In this document: positions 20,509-33,549 of the stretch, in pieces
Layout: each line of letters starts with the position of its first letter
How positions within the stretch are numbered: position 1 is the first letter of the stretch
Source: Saccoglossus kowalevskii
Lineage: Eukaryota > Hemichordata > Enteropneusta > Harrimaniidae
Assembly: GCF_000003605.2 (NCBI RefSeq)
Contig: NW_003154742.1
Coordinates: 204,430-268,429 of the forward strand
Reading direction: 5' to 3'
Length of the DNA: 64,000 nt
Position numbers and translations under genes: made by a program
The notes under the pieces: generated by a model
Databases searched by the model: none
What the model saw: only the letters and a program-made list of their open reading frames with translations
What the model was told of the DNA's origin: nothing

Positions 20509-23001
20509 CACACACGCCCTATAGCTCAAAAACTAAACGTAATAATCACTAGTTATTAAAGTTTTGTTTGAAAATGTTAATTTTAACACTTCTTCTTAGG
20601 TTGAGTAAAATAATTCCACATCGTTCGTCCAACCTCGAACTGTCTGAATTCATTTGTAACACTCATCAGAAAAAAAAACATTACTACTAAGTGAAATATT
20701 CAGTAATTTATTTGTGTTAAACTATAGTTCAGTTCTTTGGGACAATTTATAACAAACTGGTTTCCAATAACGTAGAATTTTCAAGAGATACATAAACTCG
20801 AGTTGAACACTACAACGTCCACAGTATTTAGCTTAAGCTTACAAGGATTTGAACTGCAATGAATCACAGATGACTGCCGCCATCTTACAAACTATTTCAT
20901 GTGCACCATAAAATATAATAATGGTACAGCAACTATACCATCAATGTCAACATGAACGGTGTTCCACTATGTCTAAAAAATATAAGCTTTGTCTGCCGAT
21001 TCCGAAGTATTCATTACAAATGACTAAGGATCCTGTATTATACAATTCCTGTTATTACCTGTCACCGGGAGTGCACCGGGCAAAGTAATCTCTTTATACA
21101 TTATTTGGAAATAGTACTTGTGATGCGGTAAATATATATATGTAAATAAAGACGAAACGGCAAAATGTGTCTACCGCTACACAGCCTAGAATACGGTGTG
21201 TTGATAGATGATTTGTGCACTAGAACAATATAAATTTTCAAAACTCTATTAGAATTAATTTTAAAAACCATTCATTTGTGTATTTTTGTAGATTGTAACT
21301 GTAGTTTATGCAACTATGAGAAGATTCCGAATAAACAGGAAGTTATAAAGAATGTACCCTAAGACGATTGACACTGATTAGTCTATTGTACGTTTAGGTA
21401 CATTGTAACAACGAAAATGCCACAGTTTTTCACCCTTCTTCTCCAGGGTTACAACTTATGATTTCCACGATATCCGATAACCAGATTTTCGAATGAGACA
21501 TATTGTTCATTTCCTATGACAGTGAAAAAACAGTATAGTGGGATATCACTGACAAACTTCACACAATAAATGCTGATGAAAGTTGTCACTTTAGCAAAGT
21601 CCGAAAAAACGCAGTACTCAGTAGAAGAACAGATTCAGTAAAGGTGATATCTAATGAGTGAAAAAAATAATGAATGAATGAATGAAATAATGAATGAATA
21701 CAATAATGAATGAATGAATGGTATAATAATATGATTGTTTCCGACAATAATTGTATATACACTATACTATGATAATAACCGTCCAAGTACAATACATATA
21801 CACCAATTGATATAATACAAATCTAACTTAACTTCTTTTTATTCATGATTTTTTTGCAGATATAAAAACGGTGTTGTGAAATATAATAACGCTACACTCG
21901 ATGTCAGATGAAATTAATACCACTTTTCTGGTGTAGACCTCAGGGGACTAATGGATGAGAATGATATTCATGTATATAATGGGGTCTATATTTATTTTTC
22001 TCATTAGTTATCTGAGTTTAATATAGTAAACTCCTACCATCGGCGTTGGCATATGCCATAAATGATTTTCTTATATCATTTTTTGTGTACATTACAAATG
22101 CAAATGTATATTTTATGGCAAGGTCATAGTGGTAGCTTTTTTATATAGAAAAACATATATTTTCTGGAAAATAGATCAAAAATACATTTCAGTTCATTCT
22201 TTCTTATAAACCTATCAATTTCATTAACGTGCGGCACAACGATGACATACAACATGCTTTATAAACTTAAAACACACAGTATATATATATATATTATATG
22301 CACGTTAATTTACTCTCGAGTATCTGATCATTAGATAGATTTTTGTGATAGAATTTAGTAACTTTTGGTAGGATTAAATAGGCATTTTATCATATAAATA
22401 ATATATATGGCCTTTTCAACTCATGAGGGTAAAATCTTGAGATAGAAAAAAAATAATTTCACTATAGTGAATGTTTGCACTATTGCATCCATTCATTCAG
22501 GGTTAGGGCTTGGATTCCATCTTAATAAGTGTTTTTTTGGTGAAATTATGACAAAAATATCTCTTAAAACGTATAACGAATATTTAACAACTATTTATGT
22601 CATGGCTACCAATATATCAATGGCCAAAATTCAGCAAAGCATCAGTAATGTCTCGCGACCAAGATCGTGTCATTGTTCCGAAAGTGTGTGTGCGGCATTT
22701 GTACATAGCGGTTACACAACTTGCATCTGACGCCCACAGCGACTAAAACAAATAACCAAATACATAAGCTGTAAATCTAAGTGTTTTTAATACGACATAT
22801 TTTTGTCCCACTTTAAAATCACTTTGTTTAATAATTAAACGCATGAAGTTTTTCCTAAAAATCGCAAATAGGCTAAGAACACTACTAATTTAAAAATAAA
22901 ACATTTTTACTGATTGGGGGTGAAAGATTTAAAGTGATTATAAGCTTGTCCCACTCAAAGTGTTTATAATAATCAGCATTAATATGAAAAGTGTTTATGA
23001 T
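20509..23001. other. Intergenic DNA with simple repeats
   Basis: No gene recognised. A (GAAT)n-type tract is at about 21661-21720 and AT dinucleotide runs lie near 22276-22296. Short frames (for example 22467-22730) show no domain. Confidence 0.45.
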
Positions 23002-23051
23002 NNNNNNNNNNNNNNNNNNNNNNNNNNNNNNNNNNNNNNNNNNNNNNNNNN
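23002..23051. other. Assembly gap of 50 N with duplicated flanks
   Basis: Fifty Ns. The 22 bases ending at 23001 are identical to the 22 bases starting at 23052. That is expected if two contigs overlap and the gap is artificial, or if a short tandem repeat was collapsed. Confidence 0.9.
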
Positions 23052-23922
23052 TAATATGAAAAGTGTTTATGATAAAAACATTTCGGGGATGTTTTTGCAT
23101 ATAACACATTATGTAAAGTTGTTCTACCTGTAAAACGTATTGAAAATTGTTCATTATCGAAACACTTTTAAAAGACTTTTTCTACCACAAACATTATTGA
23201 AAAGAATTATTAAAGAAACACTTTAAAAAGTGCTTCCACGCACGTATTTCTCGGCTCAGTAAATCTAAATCGGTTCAAGTTTTTGCTTCATTACCGAACA
23301 ATGACCTGTCACATGCTCTTGATAGTAAATGTTCAATCGTTGATTGAGCGTGCACACGACACAAGTTACCAGTTACTTCAACACGCAAAAAGAGTTCATC
23401 GTGAACTGAACATCTAGCTAAGCAAACAAGTTATATAAAGCTATTTATTACTGAAAATACTAAAATCAATAAATTTATCGCTACGTGCACAGTATGTCTG
23501 CTGCGAATGGTGTGTAAATATGCTGTATACAGTCAATAGACACATACAAACTTTAGGAATCATGCAATGTTTCAGGTTGAAAGATTGCATGACTGTGTGT
23601 TTAGTTAATCTCATGAACACAAATCTGTCTTATTCATTAGCACTTTCTGAAACATTAATGGAATTTTATTTTGCTTTCTGAAGTGATTCAAATTGAACAG
23701 ATTTCGAGAAAAATGTTTAAATCACATGAGTGAATGTTCTGATTAGAACTACCGACACTATTCACCAAATGCGGAGTAACTCCACTAGGCAAAAAAATCA
23801 ATAGTTTAATAAGCCATATACGAGTACATACAATTATTTCTCCCACAAACTTGTGCCTTGATTGTTACTGACGTGTTTGAATATTGAGTATTTGAATTTA
23901 ATAAAGTCGTGACATCATAATA

Positions 23923-24298
23923 CATATCCGCTGTTGGCAATGCACATTTCAATTAAAGAACAGAAGATATCATTAGAAAATGAACAATATGTATAGTATC
24001 AAAGCAACGGGACTTGCAGCTTTCACCTATATGTAATATAAAAGCACTTGCGGTTTTCAACAAAAAGTCGAAAATATCACTTTTTACCAAAAATGACAAA
24101 AATATTTACCAAAATTAGAGAATTGAAGATATCATCATGAAATGAACAAATCTAAGAAAGGTCTACGCAAGATATATGTACACAAAGTACCAAAGCATTC
24201 AGGCTTGTAGTTTTCAAGAAGAAGTCGAAAAAGTAAAACATTGACACGGACGACGACGATATGATAAGCTCCGCTCGACAAAGTCGACAGCGGAGCTA
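23923..24298 (+). mobile_element. Pearl/Helentron-like element, family 1, short copy
   Basis: Starts with a decayed end (CCGCTGTTGGCAATGCA) and ends with AGCTCCGCT....CGACAGCGGAGCTAA. Between lie about one and a half AT-rich units (ACTTGC.G.TTT..AA.AAGTCGAAAATATCAC) and a short GACGACGAC run. The same order, with more units, is at 44110-44947. The terminal stem followed by CTAA fits a Helitron-type 3' end. It is a non-autonomous element with no coding capacity. Confidence 0.65.
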
Positions 24299-25438
24299 AA
24301 ACAATGAATGTGGCAAACCAGACAAAAACATGGTATATATCAATATTGTTATTTTTACTTCTAAAATATGCAACATAAACACGTGTAGCGCAAATAAATG
24401 ACTTTATTCAAATACAATTACAATGAAAAATATCACATTTAAAAAAATGTCATCAATATTAATTGTTGGCAGTATTACACAATGAATATATAATATTTTT
24501 GAAAGTTACAAAAATATACTTCACACAGTGAATGTACATGAAAATCGTGATTGGTTCAGGGTATGGTTGATTGTGCAAGGTATCGTGGGTAATAGTATTG
24601 GGTCAGATTAAAGACCTTAGAAAAGAATGATAGAGAACTGTGATGCTTAACAATGAAAATTAGCATATGTTCTACGCGATGCCATATTGTATATTTCAAA
24701 TTTATGTTTTTACTTTGGTAGAAGAAAAATACTCTCAACTCTGTTCTAACTGTAAGTGCGGCTAAAACCAAGCAAACTTTATCATTCTAGTCTCAGGTAA
24801 TATGATATCCCCCCCCCAATTTACCATTTGCCCGTATTCGCTTGTCTTCAGCGTGTAATTATCGTAATCTGTTAAAAAAGATACTTGTGGAGTGGTAAAT
24901 ATATGATAATGATGCACACATTAGCAGACTTTGCCACACTTTGTTCAAAATATAATTAAATTAACACCTTCACAAATCATTACATATACTGATAAATTAT
25001 TGAAATTCCGAATATATTTGGAAAATTAATGTTGAAAATGACGATAAAACATCTACACTGGGAATATACAAGAACTTATATTATAAGAAGTTAAATGTAA
25101 TCTTAGAAAATTTCGCCGAAAGAAGTGATACGACCACACAAAGTGTATGATTAGCCAAGACAATGTCATAACCACATTGGTCATATTGATACGTATACTC
25201 GTAATAGAGAGACGTTCTTTTAGGGTTTCATTAAGATTGGACCGGGATGAAGTAAACCTAAATTATGAAAAATGGCAAAACAAACATGAAACAGCGAATG
25301 TCAGTTTAAATACTAATAGTATGAAATAAACAAATTAGTTCATTAAATTGCATCATTCGTAAGTTTTTTCATTATATAAACACATTGTTTCACATCGATT
25401 CAATTTATGAACATGCACTCCGTTACGATATATAACAG
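24299..25438. other. Intergenic DNA
   Basis: No gene recognised. A run of nine Cs lies near 24811. Short frames have no motif. Confidence 0.5.
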
Positions 25439-25610
25439 TTAAAGTGAGGGTCGTCACCTGCGCACGCGCGGGAATCGAGTCCCAAGCGATGATTACAACA
25501 CCCGCTAAGAACGCAAAGTCTCATGCTTGATGCTTGTAGATGCTTGTTTGTAAACAATGACATGCTATGGCCACTTGACGCATGCGTAGGTGACGACTCC
25601 CCCGCTTTAA
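25439..25610 (+). mobile_element. TTAA MITE, family B, copy 1
   Basis: Bounded by TTAA at 25439-25442 and 25607-25610. Inverted ends read AGTGAGGGTCGTCACCTGCG and, from the right, AGCGGGGGAGTCGTCACCTACG, each followed by CAYGCG. The middle has GAATCGAGTCCCAAGCGA. A second copy is at 43367-43524. Shared TTAA, GTCGTC and central AGTCCC suggest the same mobilising transposase as family A. Confidence 0.8.
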
Positions 25611-25694
25611 AGTGAAATAGACCGACGGCGATTCGTGATCAGCAGCATATCGTGACTAGGAACAATCCGTGACCAAGAGCGTAGCTGTTGTAAA

Positions 25695-26049
25695 CCCAGT
25701 CAGCTGGCGCACACCTGATATATTCATCTAAGTGTATGGCCGTCGCTAATTGGCTGCTGAGCTGAAATACCAATTTTTAGTTTCAAATACTCAAGGAAAG
25801 TATTCTAGGTTCTTCGTGTAATTAGATGTTCGTATGCAAGGATTTTTCCACACAGAAACGACGAATTCGGCCGAATTTTGTTATAGGATGATTTAATATA
25901 ACCCCAACGGACCGTATTTTGTAGGATTCTGAAAAACGCGTTTCACAAATTGTCTCTTATTTAATTTTATGCGTCATTCAAGATGGCGGCCCCCATATAG
26001 TAAATATCGCATTTAGTTTATTATATCAGGTGTGCGCCAGCTGACTTTG
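25695..26049 (+). mobile_element. hAT-type MITE with 8-bp target-site duplication
   Basis: The 8-bp direct repeat GTTGTAAA flanks it at 25687-25694 and 26050-26057. Inside, AGTCAGCTGGCGCACACC...(25698-25722) is inverted perfectly at 26022-26046 (25 bp). An 8-bp duplication with short terminal repeats is the hAT signature. No transposase frame is inside. A related half-copy is nested in the element at 16558-17258. Confidence 0.85.
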
Positions 26050-29000
26050 GTTGTAAAGTACAGGGGGAAAAGTAATTGAAAAACAATTATTGTCGTTACA
26101 AAAAAACGACTAACAGTTGAATGAAGTAGAAAAGCGCGAATATTCGAGAAGAAATGGCAAATCGATTTGGAATAATATACAAAACAAATCAAGAAAGAAT
26201 GGTGCATAATGCTGGTAACATTAATTGCATGGGGCGTGTCAGGGTTCAGTTTCAAGTTGAGTATTCAATGTCAATCAGACAACTCTGAACAATTACTGTT
26301 GCATGAAACATGGCGTAATCATCAAAACTATATCTATAATATGCGGGGATAGGACAACAATTATTACTGATATTTGTTTCATTCCGATTTTTTCTTGTAA
26401 TAATATCAATCTTCTACAAATATAGTGTTAAACAATTCATTTTAGACATTAAAAATAATTTTAATATTATATCCCGTGTTACTATCGACAAATGTGATAT
26501 ATTATTAATCGGATGGAATCAAATGATGAAAACAATGTGCATATTTGACCCCAGTTTGTTCGACGTATATCCATTATCTTCTACAACGTGACATTCTCAA
26601 AAAAGTCACCATGTGTTGTTCAGCAGGAAATAAATCAACAATCTTGAAAGGCAATTCTGCCAATAGCAATGGATAAGGCATCTTCTTATTAGATTTGTCA
26701 AACTGTTAATTAGAAAAGTTTGCTTTCGTCCAGCGTTGCAAATAGGTATCGCAATTATTTGACAGATTTCACTTAGAAAACGCTATTGCCGCAAATGGTC
26801 ATTCAGAGTAGAAAATATCGTCCAAGTCAGTACGTACATCTATGAGAAAAAAAAACAGACTGTTAGTAAAGTAATCCACAAATAGTGTATTATACATCAT
26901 ATATTCACAGGTAATGTAAATCAGCATTAACATCACACCCAATGTACATTCAAAGCGGTAATAGCAAAATGTAATTGCGTCCTCTGACCTGGGTGCAACC
27001 TCGCGGGTATCCTTTTTTCACTTGCAAGCGAGTTAATGTCCATATTTCGGCAATGACAGTTACAAACTGACACTGATGACACAAGGAATGTTTACAGCTA
27101 TTGTCGCTTTAATGATCAAATCCATGATCCATTAAATTTAATTATACATTTAAAATCAAAGAATATACAGCAATAATAGAATAATAAATGTATTACAAAA
27201 TATGGTCATGTCAAAGAGAGTTCGAACTTAGTGATGGCATCGCTTTTCACGTGTGGTGATAGCCATAAGTAGAGTAAAAGCAAACTGCTGGTCACAGTGC
27301 ACCCAATGCAATAACTGCCCAATATATTCAGTCTTAAAATCAATACTTACACGAAAATATTTTAAATTAATCTGATGTTATATTTAATCTATTTGTGAAG
27401 TGCAACACTAGCTGGCACAGGATTGATTAAATTATTTACGAAGCAGCTCATATTGTGGTCGAATATGACAATCGCAAGTAATCATGAAGCTGGGATTGCA
27501 AAGTCGAAGCTGCTTTTTCGTAACATATCCATTCCAGCACGTTTCTGGCGATTAATGTTTATATATGTACTTCAAAGCGGTTTTGACGACCTTGTATAGC
27601 ATGGATTCATGATTCACACGTGTATATCAATGCCAGAGTGCAATCTAGCTGCATTAATCTACATCTTATTGTCGATCTAATTTTTATTAGTCAATGAACC
27701 ATATGTTGTGTGTGTGTGTGTGTGGGGGGGGGGGGGTAAGCACGTAATTTAGGGCCTCCCCTCGTGAGCTACTTTCCAGTGACAAGCGTGCCTGCATTTG
27801 AGCCATTGCACAGTGACGAATGTTTCGCGCGAGTAGTATATGTTAAAGCCGCAGGTCTCCAAGAGAATTTTCTGTCACGCTAAATGCTCAGTTAATGGAT
27901 GCCCATATATCTCATGTATGCATTGTGTCCCTTAGAGCATTGTGTGGAGAATCCACAATAGCGATTACTCCGTAACACCAAACCATTTAATACGCACTGA
28001 TGTAACTAAATTGGGTGACATTTATCATTTAGTGATATACGAGTGGAAAAATGCTACAACATCGAGGTCCTCTAGTGTCTGGGTGATTAATTGACCTACT
28101 TAATGCAAGAAGATCATTAGCAGCATTAATGATCTCAACTGATTTATCGTTATTGTCCTTCTGTTCATCGATCAACATCGATCATGTTAACGAATGAGTA
28201 GTTTTATTTTATTTAATATAGAGCTAGATATTGCTGCGAAGTTGTTATTATTATTATCAATAAATATTATTATAAATCCGAAGTAGAAACTGCGGGACTA
28301 ATTAAGTCAACGAAATATTCACCAACTCTTGAGTTGATTAAGCATAGCCCTGCATAGCCCTGATGTTTCAGTGATATGTTTATGTAGCCCAAAATGAGTA
28401 CACACAAACTATATGTCCTAATTTTACAACCTATATTTTTGATACTATGTTTACACATTGAAGATTGCCTGTCTACCTGTCACAATGGAAAACACGAAAA
28501 CAAAGAAGATGGCCAAATACACGCCAGAAATCAGAACAAATTTTGGCACTTCTTTTATTTAAAGGGGTGGAGAGATACTGCGCAACGTGAAAAAAATGTT
28601 TTGAAACCACAGACACGACAACGTGACAGCAATAGCTGGGTCTGCTAGGTGAATATATTATGTTAATAGGTGACTAATGTAATTTAACAAAAAACAAGTC
28701 ATTGTTAATGATACAGTTCTCATTGCAATTAGGAGAAATGTTATTCATGCCTTAGACAAAGTAATATGGCCAAAAAAAAAACAATTGTTGACTATTATTT
28801 GGTCACAAATTGAATTGTTATGGACATATATTGCTGCGTGCATGATGCGTGCAATCAAATTTGATATGCAAATCACTGGTCATGTGACCAGGTAAATTGT
28901 TTTGAATTTGTAGTTTATGGTCAGCAATTGAGCGTGAATAATGTACTTATCTAGTATCAGCAATAAACAGCTTTATTAAATGACTTCTGAATTTGCAATC

Positions 29001-29082
29001 CAAAATATGGCCACAAATATTACAATCAAAATTAACGAAGTTGCCAAACTACGTTGGGCTAGAGAACGTTTTTTTTTTCATT

Positions 29083-29196
29083 TCAGGCGCAGACACAATA
29101 GACAATATTGTTACATTTAAACTGATACAAACAAGCGTTGCTGACGCCACTGTCAGACGCCAGAGTAAACAATTATTAATATCGGTAGTTCGCTAG
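29083..29196 (+). other. Possible terminal exon (weak)
   Basis: A strong polypyrimidine acceptor (about 29068-29082, ending TTTCAG) is followed by an open frame of about 37 codons, a TAG and, 20 bp later, AATAAA within a palindrome (29200-29223). That is what a last exon looks like, but no matching upstream exon is identified and the peptide has no known domain. Confidence 0.2.
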
Positions 29197-29199
29197 TTT

Positions 29200-29223
29200 G
29201 TTTTATTTTAAGTAAAATAAAAC
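29200..29223. repeat. Perfect 11-bp-arm palindrome containing AATAAA
   Basis: GTTTTATTTTA (29200-29210) and its exact reverse complement (29213-29223) are separated by AG. The right arm contains AATAAA, and the left arm contains the same signal for the minus strand. Confidence 0.7.
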
Positions 29224-29591
29224 GACGTGCAAGAAAAATAAGGTATATTCATTTATTAACAAAAATACATTCAACAGTTAACAATAATTCTATGTAAAGG
29301 CATTGACCTACGGACGGACAATCGCGAAATGTTGTAAGCAATGAAATTTTCAAATGAAATCCAAGTACAAAACAAAGGATAAGATACAAGAGGCAAACGA
29401 AATAGACGGTGAAAGCAAACTTTCCACTCGTTTTAATATCAATATTTCTTTCATTATTCTTTTTTCATTAAACACTACTTTCAAATACATAAACACATTA
29501 TAGTAGTTAACACTTAATCTGCATCATTCTACGAGGTCGTGCTAAGGCTGGAAGAAAAGCTAGAAAAAATTCCCAAATTTGTTTTGAAAAA

Positions 29592-30865
29592 TCAGTACTT
29601 ATTCGCTGTCACCCTGCTCTGGTGATGGTGGGCGTGTCGGCGGTGGCGATTTCGGCAACAGTGGCTGGGTTGCGGAGGGGTTGTTGTATACGGCGGGAAT
29701 GTTGACCCATAGTATGGAGACTGCATCATACTTGTATGTGGATACCAGTATTGCCATGGATATTGGTACGGGGCAGGCTGTGTTGTATTATTGTCAACAC
29801 TTGGGACGGTGTGTGGGATACTTTGACTTTGAAAACTCATATATGGTGCTGTGAAAATACTAGAACGTTCACGGTTCGGCACTGTACTGGTTGTCACGGC
29901 GGTGTGTAATTCCACGGCGTCGCAGGGAGACTGTGACATGAGAGGTATACGTGGCGTAATTATGCTTCTATCATATTCACTTTGACTGCGAGTTTGAGTG
30001 TGACTCACTGATCTAATCATTCTTTCCCTGACCGGATCTGGCACCCTGCGTGCATAAGAACTATATTTCTGAAGACGGTTGTGCTTTTGATTGAAGTTGT
30101 TAATTATTGTCTGAAAATTGTTACTGGTAGCGCTGATATTACCAGGAACTTTCCATTTAAAGAATAGCGATGTCTTCTTCTATTAGTGGATTACGGGGAA
30201 CAATACCGACGCTGCCATGAATAAGATACTTCTCTTTATTCGAATTTACTAAAGCGCTGTATACTTCAGAATAAAATGAGCATTTTGTTGACTGAAACGC
30301 TGTTTTCTATATATCATGTGCGACTTGCTTCTTCTTTAATTCAGCCTTTAATTTAGATAGACATCCCCCGCGGCAGAAATTTCGGATTTGTATTCCGGGT
30401 GGTTTGCAACAATTCCACACTGTTCAGGTGTCATACATTTGTCGTACGGACATCTTCGTTTGTCATGATTCCCGTAAGTATGGCAGTTGGCACACTTTTT
30501 TTGTCCCGGACCTCGACGGGGCTCATTACAGAACATATTTCGTCTTGGCCAGATCCAACTCAGTCGTCAATTCACCTACTTCAACTTCCAGCGCCTCCAA
30601 TGCTGTCACCACTCCTTTCATCAGATGCTACACACGGAGAGGTGTCCGAATTGTCAATACCGAGTTTAAACCTCGGTGTTTGTATCTTGGCAACTGCATT
30701 TAGTACCAGTACCAACTTCTCAAAATCTGATGCCCGGAAAAACCTCATCGCGGACACACTTGTAAAATCCAGTCGCTTAAAATCATCGATATAGGTTAGC
30801 AGTGCTGGGTCGACAGAACTGAGAAATGTGTCAATTACTTGACGATGCTGCGAAGTGCCTTCCAT
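29592..30865 (-). pseudogene. Decayed zinc-knuckle protein gene, intronless
   Basis: Minus-strand pieces add up to a protein of about 420 residues. The N-terminal 75 residues from an ATG at 30865 (LLTYIDDFKRLDF..MRFFRASDFEKLV) look like a small helical, SAM-like fold. A frame change near 30610 leads into a coiled-coil stretch (ALEALEVEVGELTTELDLA). Another near 30530 leads into a Cys/His segment (CANCHTYGNHDKRRCP..CMTPEQCG). A further shift near 30372 and an in-frame stop near 30315 precede FYSEVYSALVNSNKEKYL. The last open part (30044-29592) is Pro/Tyr/Gln-rich (for example QYPWQYWYPH). At least three frameshifts and one stop make it a pseudogene. Lack of introns suggests a retrocopy or a transposon-borne gene. 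I do not know the family name. Confidence 0.55.
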
Positions 30866-31090
30866 TTTACAACACCATGTTATGAAATCGACAATGTGAA
30901 ATTGGCGGCAACGATTTCATATTGATTCTTTTTACAGGGGTGTAATCACATTTTTTGGTGTGTATTATTCTTATTCACAAGTGCATTTCAACATGACCAA
31001 AACTATTCGTTAGTGAATATTCACTGTTCTTCCAGCAATACATTACAGGTATATTCCATCAAATGCCGCCCAGAATAAACTTGACTTTAT

Positions 31091-31120
31091 CTCAGACAAC
31101 TAATTTATTAGTTGTCTGAG
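31091..31120. repeat. Perfect 14-bp-arm hairpin upstream of the DD37E transposase
   Basis: CTCAGACAACTAAT at 31091-31104 is exactly reverse-complemented at 31107-31120, with a TT spacer. It lies about 93 bp before the transposase start. It may be a subterminal structure of that element. No matching copy is seen on the other side. Confidence 0.7.
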
Positions 31121-31212
31121 ACTTTGTATAACATCCCTGTACTATCTTGTAATAATAAGTCCAAGTGATGGGCAGATGAATATGCCACATCGCGTTATTA
31201 CTTCCAGACAGG

Positions 31213-32267
31213 ATGAAACGATCTCAAAAAGGGCGGTATTTTATCCGTGGCAAGAGTATAGGCACAGATCTCAGAGGACTGATTGTTCATGAACTTGAAT
31301 CGCTAGGAGCTCAAAAATGCACAGGACATTCCCCAAAGTTGCTGTCAAGTTGTCCGTAGATATTAAAACAGTCAGACGCTTATGGAATATTTATTGTGAG
31401 ACCAGAGATGTACTACCACGTAAACACGGCAGAAGGCATGGATCAGGAAAACTTTCTGATCCGGATGAAGACCTAATTGAGGGACTGAAAAAAAAAGGCC
31501 TTCAATAACGTATGCTGAAATCAAAGAGGAGCTTCTTCGTTACGCGCCTGTAGAAAATGTTTCCAGAAGTACAAACGGAAGAACAGTTCGGGAAAAATAA
31601 AGGGGTGGTAATTGGACACTTAAACTGTTGTACCAATACCACAGCAAAAGTTTGCTCCAGAAAATATACGATATTACAACGCCTTTATTCAGTACATTCA
31701 AACAAAAAATCCTTACACAGTCAAGTTCATGGATGAATCAGGGGTAAAAATAAACAGTGGCCAGTCGCGCTATGGGCATTTCCCCCGAGGGAGAGATGTA
31801 TTGAGATTAGTAAATACGCAAACAGTGCCAACTATTCCCTTAGTCTTCTTATAGGTGTAAATGGAGTGAAGTACAGTTACGTCATTGCTGGACCTTCAAA
31901 TAAAATGAATATTGGAGATTTTTTTCGTTGACGCAGCCGAGGCACATGATAATGATGGTCAACCAATATTGCTACCAGGTGATACTATAGTAGTCGACAA
32001 TGCACCGATTCACAGACACGAGGGAGAACGTCTTTTGTCGAAATGGTTGGGAGATATGGGAATGGAACTTGTATTTTTGCCAGTGTACTCCCTTGAGCTA
32101 AACCCTGTTGAAGTATGTTTTACAAATTGAAAACTGTTCTACAGAGAGACCATTACCGTACTATTTTACATGATAGTGTACCTGTGGCGGTATACGATGT
32201 ACTTTCCACCATAACGCTTATGGATATTTTAGAGTTTTACAGACACACCAATTATCTGATAGTTTAG
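31213..32267 (+). pseudogene. IS630/Tc1-mariner-superfamily DD37E transposase, frameshifted
   Basis: Pieces in order: RGKSIGTDLRGLIVHEL from the ATG at 31213; a helix-turn-helix segment VAVKLSVDIKTVRRLW (about 31338); SITYAEIKEELLRYAP after a shift in an A run near 31490; YTVKFMDESG with the first catalytic Asp (about 31715-31745); a shifted SLLIGVNGVKYSYVIAGPS; then TIVVDNAPIHR with the second Asp (about 31985-32020) and ELNPVE with the catalytic Glu (about 32097-32111). Exactly 37 residues lie between the second Asp and the Glu, giving DD37E. A C-terminal tail continues in another frame to about 32267. At least four frameshifts kill it. Terminal inverted repeats were not found. Confidence 0.85.
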
Positions 32268-33549
32268 TGTTGCAGTACTACGTTCATGTTCAGATTTGTG
32301 TAATAAATCTATAACCACATAAAACATGCTGTCTTGTCCTTGATTATTTCTATTTGCTATTTCTCATATTTATGCAGAAGTAAAGTGCATGATACCATAT
32401 TTTCAAAAAACAAAATGGCTGCCAGCCGGCCATCTTGGATCGAATCGCTAAACCACTATGTATACATAAGTCCCACGTAAAGCACTAAGCACGTGCAAAG
32501 AATGATTCGATTCGGCCTAGAGGGTTCTGAAATATTACTCCGGACGAACGGAGAACGAATAAATTCCCCGTTTTCGATTTCTAAGCAATGCTGTATTCCT
32601 TGATTTATGTTGAAGGTACATGTTATAATAATTGTTTACCAGCAGAATATTAAGTGTTACAAAGAGCAGTCATACATTTTAATTTGAGAACGGCTGATTA
32701 ACCCCACAAAAGACAGTATGCGTGAAATATAGTGTGAAGTTAATAAGTTACTATAATGGTGCTGCCATTAATAAAAAATATTAGCACCGCAATATTAGCA
32801 CCATAATGCACCTAAGGCCCGAGGCACTAGTAATTTATGTAACGGAAACAACCTTTTATTTTCTTTCTATATGTTATACATTATTGATAATACAATATTG
32901 TATATGCCGGAATGTAATATAATACTATATAATGAGCCAACTAATTATATAAACTTCCCACTGTGTTTATCAATGTATATAGAAATATGTTTAGTTTTTG
33001 GACAAAATATTAGTTTTTATTTTGGCAGGGAATATTAATGTTTTGTTTTGTGGTATTAATGATGACATAGCACTCTGACATAGTCCTGCTGTTGATTACT
33101 TCTGTTGAAATTGTATAGTGGGTAATAATATACTTGATAATGAAAGGTGACAGTTGGTTTGCTCTCCACTTACTACCACATACGTTGATAAAGAGGTTGT
33201 AACAGTCGTGTATACACTGATGAAAACATACATTCGGTCAAAGACCCCCTTCAAATCAGATCAATATTCAATGTTATGTTAATACATTCTTCTCTGAAGT
33301 GACGTAGACATAGAACGTGGCACAGCGCGGGAAACAGGTGTGAACAATGTATGCAGACAATAACGACAATTTCACCTTCATCTTTGCTTCTTCACTGTGT
33401 TTTTTATTGTTGTCAAAAGTAAGAAAGTTGCCATGGCAAAATTATTTCAACGCCATAACAATTATGTTTGTCTGAACGTCTCCATGAATAAATAATAATT
33501 TAAAAAAAAACACTATAACTGAGTTAAATTATTTAGATTTTCTCATCCA
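32268..33549. other. Intergenic DNA before the large gap
   Basis: No gene recognised. ATATTAGCACC recurs as direct copies near 32780 and 32796. Otherwise AT-rich. Confidence 0.5.

Larger units (their letters stand above)
26058..29591. other. Intergenic DNA
   Basis: No gene recognised with confidence. A (TG)n tract running into a long G tract is at about 27705-27736. A possible exon is listed separately at 29083-29196. The remaining frames are short and lack motifs. Confidence 0.45.

Noticed and set aside
22885-23154. Open frame crossing the 50-N gap
   Set aside because: Its length depends on Ns and on the duplicated gap flanks.
24867-24910. Possible bacterial-type regulatory or CRISPR-like spacing
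   Set aside because: No regular direct repeats; the window is clearly eukaryotic.
30399-30794. Plus-strand frames of 60-131 codons
   Set aside because: Antisense shadows of the minus-strand zinc-knuckle pseudogene, with no domain.
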